From assembly GCA_050084985.1 (NCBI GenBank), contig JBITNC010000001.1, forward strand, positions 25,544,001 through 25,608,000: a stretch of 64,000 bases of DNA, given 5' to 3'. Numbering within the stretch: position 1 is the stretch's first letter; each line of letters starts with the position of its first letter. A model generated the notes under the pieces. That model was not told the origin of the DNA and did not search any database. It saw only the letters and a list, made by a program, of their open reading frames with translations. Below are positions 33,961-46,137 of this stretch, one piece after another. The stretch is from Nageia nagi. Lineage: Eukaryota; Pinophyta. The translations under genes and the position numbers were made by a program.

Positions 33961-34934
33961 GAGCTAAAACAAGAGGATTAAGTACCTTGTCAAAGCATCT
34001 TGGTACTTCTTCTCCTAAATAAACTTGACATCATTTTTGAAAAAATGACTATATGGGGTAGTGTTATTAGCTAATTGAGTATTAAATCTTCATATAGTTT
34101 GAAATTTACCTTGAAATCTTCTTAATTTCTTGAGGTTTCTTTGAATAGATATTTCTCTTATGGATTTTACCTTTTTAGAATCCACTTCTATCAATATTTT
34201 CTAAACAATGAAGCCTATCATCTTCCCACTTGAGAATCCAAAGACACATTTATGAGGCTTCAATATGAGCTTGAATTTCTTTAGTATATCAAATAATTCT
34301 CTTAAATATTTGATATGATCTTCTTTCCTTCTTGATTTGAAAAGGATTCTATCAACATATACCTAAACTATTTTATGAATGAGATTATGGAGAATTGAAA
34401 CCATTGCCCTTTGGTATGTTGTCCATGCACATTCTTGAGGCCAAAAGACATTTTTTTATAATAGAATGTGCTATAAGAAGTATAGAAGGCTATTTATGTA
34501 TATCATTTGGATTAATTTTGATTATCATATCCTATGAAGCCATATATGAATGAAAGAATCTCATATCTAACTATGAAATCTACTATCATATCATTGTGAG
34601 GAAGAGGAAAATTATTTTTGCAGCATGTCTTATTTATATCCCTAAATTTTGTACAACATTTTATCTTTCCACTTGGATTCATATTGATGCTATATTCAAC
34701 AAGTAAGGGGAATAATCAAATTTTTAATTAAGACAACATTTAGATACTTATCAATCTCCTTTTTTACCAAGAGAGTCATATTTGGATGTGTATGTCTCTT
34801 CTTTTGTTAAACTAGTTTTGCATCTTTATGAACTACCAAATTATACACATAAAGTCAAAATCAACCTTGTACATATCATCATAGTACTAAGAAAATATTT
34901 CTTCAAAAATATACCATGAATTTGTGATAATAAT
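33961..34934 (-). pseudogene. Gypsy B1 reverse transcriptase, decayed
   Basis: Minus-strand order: YYDDMYKVDFDF and HPNMTLLVKKEIDKYLNV (34950-34750), GKIKCCTKFRDINKTCCKNN (about 34670), FPLPHNDMIVDF, KKMSFGLKNVHG, then YVDR near 34350, where the second catalytic Asp of YVDD is Arg. The finger and thumb text KCVFGFSSGKMIGF follows. Stops are numerous. The domain is cut at 34934 by the gag-only element and its upstream text continues at 43315. Confidence 0.8.
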
Positions 34935-36076
34935 TGTAGGTCAAAATTTGTGCTATATGTGCCTCAAAAGCTTAAACTCATCAAAATCACACACAAACCT
35001 CATCATACATAACAATCCTTTACTAGGTGTGCCTCACAAAAAACCTAGTATAAATATAACCAAATCTTGAAATAATAAACTAAATATTACAAGAACACAA
35101 AGATACCCTATATGCATCTAATTGGGAATGGAACCCTCCTAGCCTAGGCCATTTAAGGCTTCTAGGTGAGCTTGGAGTGAGTTTCCTCACTCCAAAAAGC
35201 ATGTAATCCCCCAAGCCCTCAAATCATTGAGAACAATAAAATTGGAATTCCCTGCATTTGGTTAGATTCTTTAACAATTATGGATTTAACTATCCATGAT
35301 CTTTACTTAGATGGTCCAAAATGAGATATAATGCATCAAACTTTAAAAAACCTTCAAATGCTTTGAAATTAAAAAGACATTAAAGATCCTTGGATCAGGT
35401 TGATCCAAGGATACCCATGATATCCAATGGATTTTCACAACATGTTATTTATGCTATTATTAAATTCAAACTATAATTTCAATGGTGAAATGCAAACTAA
35501 TATGATTTTAGCCTAAGAAAATACTACATTCACACAAGTTTAGTGGAGGATACAAAGGTAGGTTTCCAAAGCTCTTCCATGGTTTTGATCTCTTCAAATA
35601 CCTACAAAACATTGAATAAACCAAATATATGCAATAATAATTCAATTCAACCATGAAATCATCATAGATATGTTACCTATCCTCCATTAGAGGTAGCTTG
35701 ATGAAGTTTGATGTATGATTTGGGGAGTGAACCCTTAGAATCTTCAAACTTAGCTTCAAACCATAGCTTGATCACTTGAGAGTAATTAAGAGCACAAAAT
35801 CATATGATACCAATTTCAAAATTAGGAGATAAATGAATTAGGAGGAAAATTTCTATTTTGACATTGAGTTATATATCCGTTTTTGTCATTTAAGTGAGAA
35901 ATGTAGATACACACTTTTACCCCTTTTTTAAATTAAAATAACCTTTTTCTCTAATTTGGCTTTGTGAGTAGTTTGATTTTTCACAATAAACATTAGATTA
36001 AATCAATAATGCATTACAACATGTCAATGCTATAAAAATGCATTTACTCAAAAAGTGTTATTTTTTAGTGTCTACA
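34935..36076 (-). repeat. Gag-only element 3' LTR
   Basis: On the minus strand starts TGTAGACACTAAAAAATAACAC at 36076 and ends CCTACA at 34935, next to the target duplication ATAAT. Positions 35280-36076 are clearly similar to 42500-43309; 34935-35280 has no clear partner, so the two LTRs have diverged by indels there. Confidence 0.65.
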
Positions 36077-36090
36077 TTTTGCCCTTGTTG
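36077..36090 (-). promoter_or_regulatory. Gag-only element polypurine tract
   Basis: On the minus strand reads AACAAGGGCAAAA directly before the LTR start TGTAGAC. A plausible but short purine tract. Confidence 0.5.
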
Positions 36091-36179
36091 GAATAGGTCT
36101 TTTGATAAAAGATTTAGTTCAGGAAGTGTAGATACATGGATATTGGTTAGAAAACATTTTGAACTTTGAAAAATTTGAA

Positions 36180-37190
36180 ACTTTCAATCATATTTCAAAA
36201 TTTTAACTTTGAACATTGAACTTGAATAATTTGAAATTGTGTACAATACTAAATTGAAAAGTTTTGCTTTTTGAAATTGAAAATCTACAATACTAAATTG
36301 GAAATTTTTACACAATACTAAATTGGAAATTTTACTGATATGAAATTGAAAATTTTTCTAATACTAAATTGGAAATTTTACCAATACTAAATTGAAATTT
36401 TTTTTTTTTAAATTTGAAAAATTTACAATACTAAATTAAAATTTTGCCTTTCGAAACTTCAAAAGTTTGAAAAACTTACAATACTAAATTGAAAAGTTTT
36501 CTTTTGAAAGGAATATTTTCAAGTTTATAATATTAAATCAAAAATTATCCAATACTAAATTTGAAAATTTTACCAGTACTAAATTGGAAATTGTACCCAT
36601 ACTAAATTGAAAATTTTGCCAATACTAAATTGAAAATTTTACTTTTTAAAACTTGGAAAATTTACAATACTAAATTGAAAATTTTTCCTTTTTGAATTTG
36701 AAACATTTACAATACTAAATTGGAAATTTTTTCAATACTAAATTAGAATTTTTCCAATACTAATTTGAAAATTTTGCCAATACTTAATTGGAAAGTTTGC
36801 TAATACTAAATTGAAAATTTTGCTGATACTAAATTGGAGATTTTCCCAATACTAAATTGGAAAGTTTGCTTTTTGAAAATTAAAAATTATACAATACTAA
36901 ATTGGAAATTTTACCAATACTAAATTGAAAATTTTACCTTTTAAAACTTCGAAAATTTACAATATTAAATTAGAAATTTTGCCTCTTTTAAATTTGAAAC
37001 ATTTACAAAACTAAATTGAAAATTAAAAAGTTTGCAAGTTTACAATACTAAATGGGAAATTTTCTTTTGAATTTTGAACATGTTGAAAATTTTGAAAACT
37101 CACAATACTAAATTGAAAAGTTTTCTTTTTGAAAATTGAAAATTTGCAAGTTTACAATACTAAATTGGAAACTTTTCTTTTAAATTTTAA
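36180..37190. repeat. Variable tandem repeat 'aatactaaattggaaattttgcc'
   Basis: About 1 kb of imperfect repeats built on a 23-bp core, with longer composite units that include 'ctttttgaaattgaaaa'. By hand count about twenty exact copies of TACTAAATT occur. The tract sits in the 3' untranslated region of the gag-only element, the place where hypervariable tandem repeats are known in Tat-lineage elements. Confidence 0.85.
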
Positions 37191-38819
37191 AAAATTTTAA
37201 GGAAGAAAAGATATTTATGTGTGTAACCCCCCTCGAATGGTATTGTGTTGGCCAAACCTAATAGGAATTCAATACAAAATCATTCAAAAAGTGATGTGTG
37301 TTGTCACAAAACTTGTCCCAATTTCAGCATCGAGAAGTCGACCACCAAAGAGCAATCTTTATACAATTGAGCTTGAGTACTTTGAATTTTTAAAATAACT
37401 TGAAATTTTTATTTTGCTTTATGTGAATGAATTTTAATATTTCAAATAATAAAAAGAAAAACATGACGATAAATGGAGCTTTTTGGGACCAAGTTCCATT
37501 TTAATATGTAGAATGAGACCTTGTTCTTATCATTTTCTAAAATAATGCAAGGAAAGGCATTAAACTGGTCCCAAAATAGGATGAGAAAGAATGAGAACAT
37601 AAACAATTGGTAACTATGAAACACAATAAGTGGACACAACAATCGAAGAAAATAGGTTTAAACTGACTTCCATATGAATGTGTAATATGTGTTCTAGCCC
37701 CAACCAGACTACGAAAGGTATGTCATCTAACGGTTCCATGACCTTTACGAATGGTTAAGAAAAGATAATCAAACATAAATACATTTAAATGAAGATAAGA
37801 CAAGCAATTGATATTAGGAATGAGTGACTAGTGGTTCTCATACCCCCAAAAAAGGTAAGAAATACTAAAAGTGAGATACCACCTAAGTATCAATCCTAAA
37901 TGTCAAGATCCAACCTAAGAAAAAAATATTGGTAAATTAGAAAATACCCCCATAGCTACTTAGTATATCCTGCATAGGAATCCTTCTCAAATAAGCACAC
38001 AAACCAAATAATAAATCCAAACAAGATTGACTCCCTTTGCAGAATGGTGACAATGATAAGGTGTAAACAAGACAGTGATGGTGTTACATGATGATTACAA
38101 TAAATATTTTTTAGAATTTTTAATTTTTTTTTAAGATAAAAGCAAGGATAAAATGCAAAACAAGGTAAAATCAAGCAAGGGACCAAGTCCCCCCAATCAT
38201 GCAAACACATAATTGAGAACATGAGAAAATGAGGAAACACCAAACATACTAAGATTTCTTATTCTTGCCTTCCAACATATTTCTTCTTGAAGCATGTGGA
38301 AGAAACATGAGATTTTTACTTCTTTAGACTCCTCATGGATTATTGTTTCATAAGCTAGTTGATCCTCATCCATGGATCTCTTTTCATTTATTTTACAAGA
38401 TTAATTTGTTATTGCTTTATATTTTATTCTTTTGAATCACGAGTCCCTTTAAATATTTTTTACTCTTCATTAATATTCTAACCAAGTGACAATGGATATT
38501 GGTTAAGATGGATAGCTTTGATAGATATAAATGGAGGAAGGAATAGGGCCATGAGGAAACTTAGTAATTTTACAATGGCTAAAGGATTCCCCATCCATAT
38601 AATACATAACTTCATCCTTTTGATCATTATGGGAGCCTTGATTTTTACTCTTGTACTTGCACTCTTGAGCTTTTTTGTTACCTATATCATCCCCATAAAT
38701 GGAGACTTCTTGGTTTCTTGCACCTACTATTCATGTGAGCTAGAATCATACATTCTAATTGGGTAGAATTGATTGTAATAATTGGTTGCCCCAACCTGAT
38801 TAACACCTATTTTGGAAAT
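37191..38819. other. Gag-only element interior without pol
   Basis: 1.6 kb where pol would be expected on the minus strand. I see no protease, RT, RNase H or integrase motif on either strand. Minus-strand frames at 37442-37642 and 37956-38243 are rich in Phe/Leu/Cys/Tyr and are probably chance readings of AT-rich DNA. Confidence 0.5.
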
Positions 38820-39120
38820 GGATATTTGTATACTTGTAAATTTGTATTAAGATTTTGAGATGCATATTGATACCAACTTCCCATTATCTATAAAGCTTTG
38901 AGAAAATCTCCTCAAAGTCAAGCACTGATCAATACTATGCCCTTGTACTCTATGAAATTCATAGATGAAATCATCTTTGTACCAAACGTTTTGATGCCAA
39001 ACTTGGATCCCATGTAACTTCTATTAATTTAATAATTATGCTTCATCTAACCTTTTGAATATTTGAGTAAAGGACTCATTCAATGGTGTAATTTTTTTAT
39101 ACAAATTGGAAGATTGCCCC
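38820..39120 (-). pseudogene. Gypsy-type gag C-terminal zinc-binding region
   Basis: Minus strand reads TPLNESFTQIFKRLDEA, then FHRVQGHSIDQCLTLRRF and IDNGKL. Related gag proteins have a C-x-Y-H-x4-GH-x4-C arrangement here. The first Cys/Tyr pair is lost (FHRVQGH), but His and the last Cys remain. Two or three in-frame stops occur between the motifs. Confidence 0.65.
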
Positions 39121-39399
39121 TATTTTGATTCTAATTCTACTCATTCAATTTATTTGGTTGCATATTTTGCACTTGGGGTGATGATGGTGCTTGAAGCATT
39201 ACTTGATTTACTAAGCCTTATTGAAAGTATTTGCATCATTTTGAGTTTAACGTATCCTCTATTATCACTTCATGAATGGTTTTCCTTTTTTTTTTCCAAT
39301 TTGATCTCTCCATTTTGAACCATGACCTCCTTTATGAATTTTTTTGAGAAATTATTTCCTCAAAGGTTCTATTTTGTTGAATTTGAAGATGTGTTGATA

Positions 39400-39870
39400 T
39401 TTATTTGATACAACTTTTTCTAAATAGTCTCACCAACTCCTCTTGAGGCAAAGAGAAGTTCATATCTATAATCAAATAGTGCCACTTAGCAACATAATCA
39501 GAGATGGATTCTTGATCAAATTTATCCAACTTCATTAAATCAATAATGGAATCCCTCTTTTTGATGTTGATAGAAAAGTGTTCAATAAAGAGGTTTGCAA
39601 GTTGTTCAAATGAATACAAGCTATGTTAAGGAAGAGATTTATATCAATTCATAGCTTTCCCCCAAGAGTCATAGGAAAAGTTCTTAAAAGGAGAGCATCA
39701 TCATTTGCAATCAAATAGCAAGCATGTTTAAAGTGCCTCAAATGCTCTTTTGGATCCTCCTTACTCTTGAAATTATCTATTTTAGGAATATCAAACTTAT
39801 TGGGGTGAATTCTTATGGGGATAGAAGGATGTATAGGCTCATTACAAATCTCCTCGTAACTCACTTTAGA
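39400..39870 (-). pseudogene. Gypsy-type gag core
   Basis: Two open stretches on the minus strand: IRIHPNKFDIPKIDNFKSKE, DPKEHLRHFKHACYLIANDD, ALLLRTFPMTL (39649-39864) and FEQLANLFIEHFSINIKKRD, SIIDLMKLDKFDQESISDYV (39401-39619). This is the retrotransposon gag domain of the Tat/Athila kind, which assembles the particle. A frameshift joins the two near 39640, where the usual W-F-S-L-P segment is damaged. Confidence 0.85.
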
Positions 39871-40399
39871 TGAACTTAGATATTAGGTTGCTTGGTATGT
39901 GGAGTGGAATGTGTTTGAAATGGAATTTTTGTAAATGGGTTATACCTTGGATTTTACCACTTTTTATATTATAGAATGAAGGAGTTTGAAAGTGGTTCAT
40001 ACGTTGGTTTGTCCCACTTGAGGTGTTGGGTTGATATTGCACAAAAGGTTGACCAAGGTCATCCCAATCATTAAAATTGGTTGGGTTGGATTGATCAATA
40101 TGAGGTTGTGGATTAATGTTTCAAGATACTTGTTTTTTTGGAATTTAGAAATTATTGGCACTAGTGTTTGGAACAATAGGTGAAACTTGAAAAGTAATGT
40201 TTTGAGGAAAATTAACTTGATTACAACTCATTTCTCTTTGGTGTGAAGGAGTTTGTTATGTTGAACAACATATGGAAAATTTGGTATAATATTTTAAAAT
40301 AATTGTTGTTATTAAATCTTAGGGAGAGGTGGTGGTTGTGGAATGATAGGATTTTCTAGGAATGACCTTGTATTAACTATCTCTTATGCTTTTTAATGT

Positions 40400-41110
40400 T
40401 CTCTTGAAACTAAAGCAAATCGAGATTTGGTTGCAAGTCCTCTACAAATGAAGGTTCTCTAGATGATTGAGGTGGGTTAGGTGTGGAAATATGGGTGGTA
40501 GGTAACATACAATCTTGAGGTGGGAACCAATCTTGGCCAAGATTTTGTGAAATAGGCATTACAGGAATGAAATTATCTTGAGGAATGGATGGTTGGGCAT
40601 TTTTTGTTTGTATATCGTCCATCATCTCTTGGTACCAATTCTTTTTATTAGGTTCCTCTTCATTTACATTTTGAGAGGGTAAGGACATATCAATGGAATA
40701 TGATGGCACACTACCACCCATGAGAGCACTATTATACTAATCTTACCACACCAAAGTATCTCTTGGCTTTCCATGGGGTTATGGAGAAGTGTGTGGTGAG
40801 CAACCACCTACGTTGTTATCTTCCTCCATTATCTTAGCCCATTGTTGGGTGTGAGATTTTGTATTGCTTGTTGTGATTTATGAAACCCAATGGATTGTTC
40901 ATTGATGGTAGCTTTGGGTTCATGTTTTTCTTTACTTTCCATCTTTTTTTTCTTTGAAGCTCTTGTATCTACCATTCCCATAATGGTAAAATTCTCATAC
41001 CAACTTGAAATCTTAGCTAGATTCGAATCCATGATAAACCAAATACAAGGAATGTGAAGGAATTTAGTGCAAGAAAGCAAATATGAAATGAAAATTAATA
41101 TGATATGCAC
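40400..41110 (-). pseudogene. Gypsy-type gag N-terminal region
   Basis: Minus-strand open stretches at 40829-41110 and 40410-40721. The likely start is MVDTRASKKKKMESKEKHEP within the first, preceded by a leader rich in hydrophobic residues that is probably untranslated. The second is Pro/Gln/Asn-rich (PSIPQDNFIPVMPISQNLG), a low-complexity N-terminal spacer common in plant gag proteins. Frames are broken between 40721 and 40829. Confidence 0.55.
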
Positions 41111-41697
41111 ACTACATCCCTAGAATTGTTTTAATCAAGAAAGCCCTCCCAAGGTATACTCTTTTTGATACTTTTTTACTTCTTTGAAATGGAAATAAAA
41201 TAAAAATGATGTTAATGAATACAACAAAGAGCAAACAAGTTCCCAATAATAAGCAAACCCTTAATTGTAGATATAAATTTTAAATACAAAGTACCCTTTT
41301 TTGTTTGTATGAACAATACCCCCCAAGAATGAATGCAATTTCACAAATACACAACTCAAGAAAGGTAATCCTAGGTTGCACCCAACAAAGAAACTGTTTC
41401 AACAAAGTACCAAAAGAAATTCAAATTTTGACCTGGACAAGAACATTCCCTCCTACTCTAGTTGCCAAGCTATGTAGGTTACAAGTCACTCCCAAAATGA
41501 GAGACCTTGAAATAAATTAATGTCAATCACAAAGGAAACTAAGTAAAAATGGAAGCAAATAATGGATGCACACCTTAACTTACTTTTAAACACATACCCT
41601 ACAATGTTACAACACTATGTTTGGTTATGACAAGTCAAAAGACCACTTCATATTACAAATTTGAGACTAAAAATTTGAAAAACATCAACTTTATGGT
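41111..41697. other. Gag-only element leader
   Basis: Non-coding leader between gag and the repeat-rich part. No primer site could be identified. The 71-codon plus-strand frame at 41305-41520 has no recognisable content. Confidence 0.4.
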
Positions 41698-42400
41698 CCT
41701 AAGCATAGTCAAAATTGCACCTCATCTGAGTCAAATTTGAGAAAAAGTGCTCTTTGTTCCTAGGTGTAGTCAAAATTATGCCTCGTCTAAGTCAAATCTA
41801 AGAAAAAGGGCTCTTTGTACCTAGGCATAGTCAAAATTGCACCTCTGAGTAAAATTTAAGTAAAAATGGCCTCTAATCTGAGATGGAGTGTGCATGGAGG
41901 CTAGACACAATGGGGTTATGCCTAGGGGCTAGGCAATGGAGGCTATACTTGGGGTCTAGGCATAGTGCACCAAGTGTTGGGCATAGTGAATGGATAGTAT
42001 ATCATAAACTTGTAAAAATGATGGTCAATCCTTCACCAAAGGTAGGTGTGCATATACTCATTAGAAAGGTATATTCAAGCTCTATCCAATGTAAAAAGAA
42101 TTAACTTAATTGGAAATACCTAAATAATTTTATGCCCTTCCAAATTTTACTTATCTAAAAAGATCAAAATAAGCTAGTTCTAGGGCAAAGTGGGGGTTAC
42201 GCCTAGGGTTTGGATGCAGTGCACTTGGGGGCTACGTGTAGTGGGGACTGCACCTATGATCTAGGTGTAGTGCAATTGGGTTGAAGTGTATTTTGAGCCC
42301 TAGAATAAGCTTGCAACCTTTCTGTTGTTGTTTGTAGGCACAGTGCACCTAGCATGAGTTATAATGGGGGCTATGCTTGGGAAAAAACCTACAAATTTGA
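41698..42400. repeat. 61-bp tandem repeat and 'cctaggcatagtg' rich tract
   Basis: Units start at 41698, 41759 and 41820, a 61-bp period beginning 'ccta(a/g)g(c/t)(a/g)tagtcaaaatt'. From 41880 to about 42390 variants of 'ctaggc-tagtgca' and 'gggggctatgc' recur irregularly, and G content is higher than around it. This may be part of an expanded 5' LTR or of the leader. Confidence 0.7.
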
Positions 42401-42499
42401 AGTTTGAAATATCAGATCCAAATCAGCCTCCACTTAGGCTCATATAGCACATATAGGATTTGCCCTCCTCTTAGGCTATGATTTTGATGAAATTTCTAT

Positions 42500-43309
42500 G
42501 GTGGATTTAAACTATTTCCATGATTTTTACATTTTATATGGTAAAAAATGGAGATCTAATGCACCAAACTTTAAAAAAATTTAAAATGTTTTGAAATTAA
42601 AAATATCTTTAAAGATCCTTGGATCAGGTTGATCCATGGATACCCATGAAATCCAATGGATGTTCACAACATGTATTTATGATATTATGAGTTTAAACTA
42701 TAATTTCAATGGTGGAAATGCAAACTAATATGATTTTAGACTAACAAAATACTACATGCACACAAATTTAGTGGAGGATACAAAGGTAGGTCTTACAAAG
42801 CTCTTCCATGGTTTTGATCTCTTCAAATACCTACAAAAACATTAAATACACCAAATATATGTAATAATAATTCAATTTAACTATGAAATCACCATAACCA
42901 TGTTAGGTATCCTCCATTAGAGGTAGCTTGATGAAGTTTGATGGATGATTTGGGGAGTAAACCCTTGGAATCTTCAAACTCAGCTTTAAACCCTAGCTTG
43001 ATCAGTTGAGAGCAAATTAGGAGCACAAAATCATATGAGACCAATTTTAAAATTAGGAGCACAAATGAATTAGGAGGAAAAATTCTATTTTGATAGTGAG
43101 TTATATACTCCTTTTTGTCACTTAAGTGAGAAATGCTAGATAACCACTTTTGCCCTTTTTAAATTAAAATAACCTTTTGTTCTAATTTGGCTTTTTGAGT
43201 AGTTTGATTTTGCACAATAAACATTTGGATTAAATCAATAATCCATTATAACATGTCAATGCTATAAAAATGTATTTACTCAAAAAAGTGTTATTTTTTA
43301 GTATCTACA
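42500..43309 (-). repeat. Gag-only element 5' LTR (inner boundary unresolved)
   Basis: Minus-strand start TGTAGATAC at 43309, followed outward by the duplication ATAAT. Similar to 35280-36076 through its length, including 'gatccttggatcaggttgatcca' and 'aagctcttccatggttttgatc'. The inner end could lie anywhere between about 41690 and 42500. Confidence 0.7.
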
Positions 43310-43314
43310 ATAAT

Positions 43315-44148
43315 ATATTTCTTCTTGATTGAACCATTCTCTAATTTATATGAGCTTGAGATCTTTTGATGTTGCAATTTTGATATTAATGACTTCCTTA
43401 TTTAACCATGTCACCTCATCACTTAGTTGAGGAGAAATTGGTAATGGTCCCAATCCATTCATAAGATTGGATTCACCATATTATAATTCTTTTTAACATA
43501 CCCCTCCCTTTAATAATTATCTATCCCCACTCCTTCTCTTACTGATGAGATGAGAAAGTGACCGACTAGTGTAGTAAGAGAAAACCTACTATGTCTTCAA
43601 CCTTTGAGACAAAATATTAATAAGGCTGAAAATTCCTTTTTGCTTACAAGTTTTTCATACCACTTGGGAAATTTAATTCTTACTCCTATTATTTCTATAA
43701 TTTCATCATTAGTTTGAAATACATCAAACGATATAGGATCTGATGGAGATGTCAAAGGAAAGGACATATTATACTCTATTCCTCTAGCATTAACATCAAA
43801 TCTACTATTTCCTTTATGCTAAGTGTGGATGTAATGTATGTACATTTTTAAACCCTTTTTGTACCTTCAAGGATTTTAGGTAATTGCACCAATGTGATAT
43901 ATTCTTCCTTTGACTTTGATTGAATACTTTATAATCTTTTGACACCCAAACATGTTTTAGAATTGTTATAAAACTTTTCTATAAGGTATATATTACTTGC
44001 TCTTCTTTATTAAAGCATTTTATTCTATATTTGCATTTATCTATAAAATATTTAAAGATAAAAGATGATGAAATATTCATGTCCTTTAATTTTTTACTTA
44101 CTTAGTCATGCTTACGCTTTTATTTTTTCTCTTTTTTTATGGAACTGA
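43315..44148 (-). pseudogene. Gypsy B1 protease-RT linker
   Basis: Minus-strand relics: NMSFPLTSPSDPISFDVFQT and IKFPKWYEKLVSKKEFSALL (43820-43630), then NGLGPLPISPQLSDEVTWLN and KEVINIKIA (43480-43370). The second matches the segment that precedes the RT 'FAW-Y-DM' motif in this polyprotein family, and that motif resumes at 34934 on the other side of the gag-only element. No catalytic domain lies here. Confidence 0.6.
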
Positions 44149-46074
44149 TGTTATTTGTGAGGTTCAGTTGTGTTGTCATTGTTGTCAACATACTCACTTG
44201 GACTTGATGCGCTCTACCTTATATCAGTGTTTGCTTGGTGCGCTCCTATTAGATTGTGTTAGAAAGTTCAAAAAAGAGTTTGGAGCATTGCTTGACATTA
44301 AGAAATGAAGTGGTGGTGTTAGTTCAGATTTTGGACCACTCAGTTGCTTTGTTGGAGCTTAGTTGGGAATTTTTGCATATAGTTTGACAGTTGTAAAATC
44401 TGCATCAGATGGCATTTTGTAGAAGGCATATATATAAATCCATGAGGATTTATAACTTGAAATAATTTTTTAGTTGTAGTCTAATGTACGAAGAACCAAA
44501 ATGTATTTACTTCAGACTAAATGGATTCTTGAGGAAGAAATGGTGGAAGTTGCAAAAAGCTAATTTTTCACTTTTTTCCAGTTTTTGACAGTTGTCTCCA
44601 AGTCCAAATCAGCAAGGAAAATGCAAAATTGAGATTTTTATTGATTGGATTTGAATTCTGTCGAATCTCACACCTTTAGAGATGTAAAAGAAACAATTTT
44701 TTCCTATTGATATTTTTTCAAAAATGCCTCTAAGTATGAGAAGCTTGAATGTGCACAAACTTTGGATGTCAAGTGTTTGACAAAATGTCTGTAAAAATAG
44801 CGTTGAAGGCCACTTTGTTGGAGGTATAGAAAATAGTACAAGATGAGATAGATGGTGAAATTTAACACAATGATAGTTGGTATAACTATGAATATTTTTC
44901 CTTCAAGATGTGGTCTTTTTCGTGGAACAGTACAAAAGTTATAGTAGCTGCAAAATGTTAATTTAGCCTATTTTTCTATTTTTTCCAGTTTTGGATTGGG
45001 AAGTGTTTGACAATATACATGAGCTGGAAAGTGCTAAGGTATAAGTTGGTTTTTAATACATTTTAGAGGATTGGTGGCAAGTGTTTTTACGAAAGTCTCA
45101 AAAGTGAAAAATCAAATAGAAAGGATGCATGGCAAGTGTTTGACAAAAGGTTGTTTTGTCTTATTTGTGATGTGACACTTCATGAATGGGCAAACCAAGT
45201 TGTAACTCCCATTCACAACAAAAAAAAAAAAATTCATGTAGAATGCTTATAGTTAAAAATAAAAAGTGGTTGGAAAATTTATTAGGCAATATTAGAGCGA
45301 AAAAGAGTGTATTGAGTGTTCTTGGTGGGTATGTGAAGGTTGTCTTATTTGTGGTAAGGAGAAAAGGAGGAGTCATGGATTATTTTGTGTAAGAGCATAC
45401 ATATGGACTGTTAGCAAAGAAGTGCAGGTGACAGTTTGTATTATTGAGCATTGTAAGAGAAAATTTGTAATGTTTTCTATTCTACCGGATTTGAGTGTAG
45501 AGGCATTACTGAGCATATCTCTTAAGATTCGGTGGTTGAGCTTAGAAGGAGTTTGGAAGAGGAGCTTAATGGGTATCTCAATGTGGAGTTAATTGGTATT
45601 TTTTTTTATTGGTTCTTTTGGTACATTGATGTGCAAAGTTGGAGTTGTAGAGTTAGAATCAGCAGATTGAATTGAGCTAGACTATCAGAGTCTTGTGGAA
45701 TCATCCCAAAAATATTTTTGTTATCTTTGTTGAGTCGAGTTGGTGCTTGGCTCTAGGGGATTGGTGTCTCCATCCAGTTGGTACTGGTAAATTTGGGGAT
45801 AGGTGTTCCTTGTAGTAAGTGCTGCAGAGTCAGGTTAGTTGGTGCTGGTCCTTCAGTTGGTGCTGTAAAATTGAGCATTGATTTCTGATTGGATTTGGAT
45901 GGGAGTCCAAGTAGTCATTTTGGAGAGTGGTTTTTCCCGCATTGGGTTTCCACTATAAATTTAGTGTTGTGGTTTGCTATTTGTGTGGATGAGTTTTAAT
46001 TGCTTGCATTAAATAAGTAAAATTTTAAAACACACTGATTCACCCCCCCTCTCAGTGTCACCCATAGTTCAACA
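44149..46074 (+). repeat. Long-LTR copia 5' LTR
   Basis: 1926 bp, TGTTATTTG to TTCAACA. The 3' end carries the pyrimidine tract and 'cccccctctcagtgtcaccc', a motif often seen at the ends of plant copia LTRs. A 'ctataaatt' box near 45951 is a possible TATA box. Confidence 0.93.
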
Positions 46075-46076
46075 AT

Positions 46077-46088
46077 TGGTATTAGAGT
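46077..46088 (+). promoter_or_regulatory. Long-LTR copia primer binding site
   Basis: TGGTATTAGAGT, two bases after the LTR end. It differs from the tRNA-iMet site TGGTATCAGAGC by two C-to-T changes. Confidence 0.9.
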
Positions 46089-46137
46089 ATATTCCTATAT
46101 CGGCTAAATTAGCTAGGGAGATCTTAGAAGTGACACT

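Larger units (their letters stand above)
34935..43309 (-). mobile_element. Gag-only (TR-GAG-like) gypsy-related element
   Basis: Bounded by an exact 5-bp duplication ATAAT (34930-34934 and 43310-43314). LTR-like ends begin TGTAGACAC on the minus strand and are similar to each other over about 35280-36076 and 42500-43309. The interior contains a recognisable gypsy gag (38820-41110) but no protease, RT, RNase H or integrase; instead a long tandem-repeat tract lies next to the 3' LTR. This matches the TR-GAG class of non-autonomous plant elements. It is inserted in the gypsy B1 RT. Confidence 0.7.

Noticed and set aside
36180-37190. Possible CRISPR-like array
   Set aside because: Units abut and vary continuously without unique spacers of constant length, and the context is a plant retroelement.
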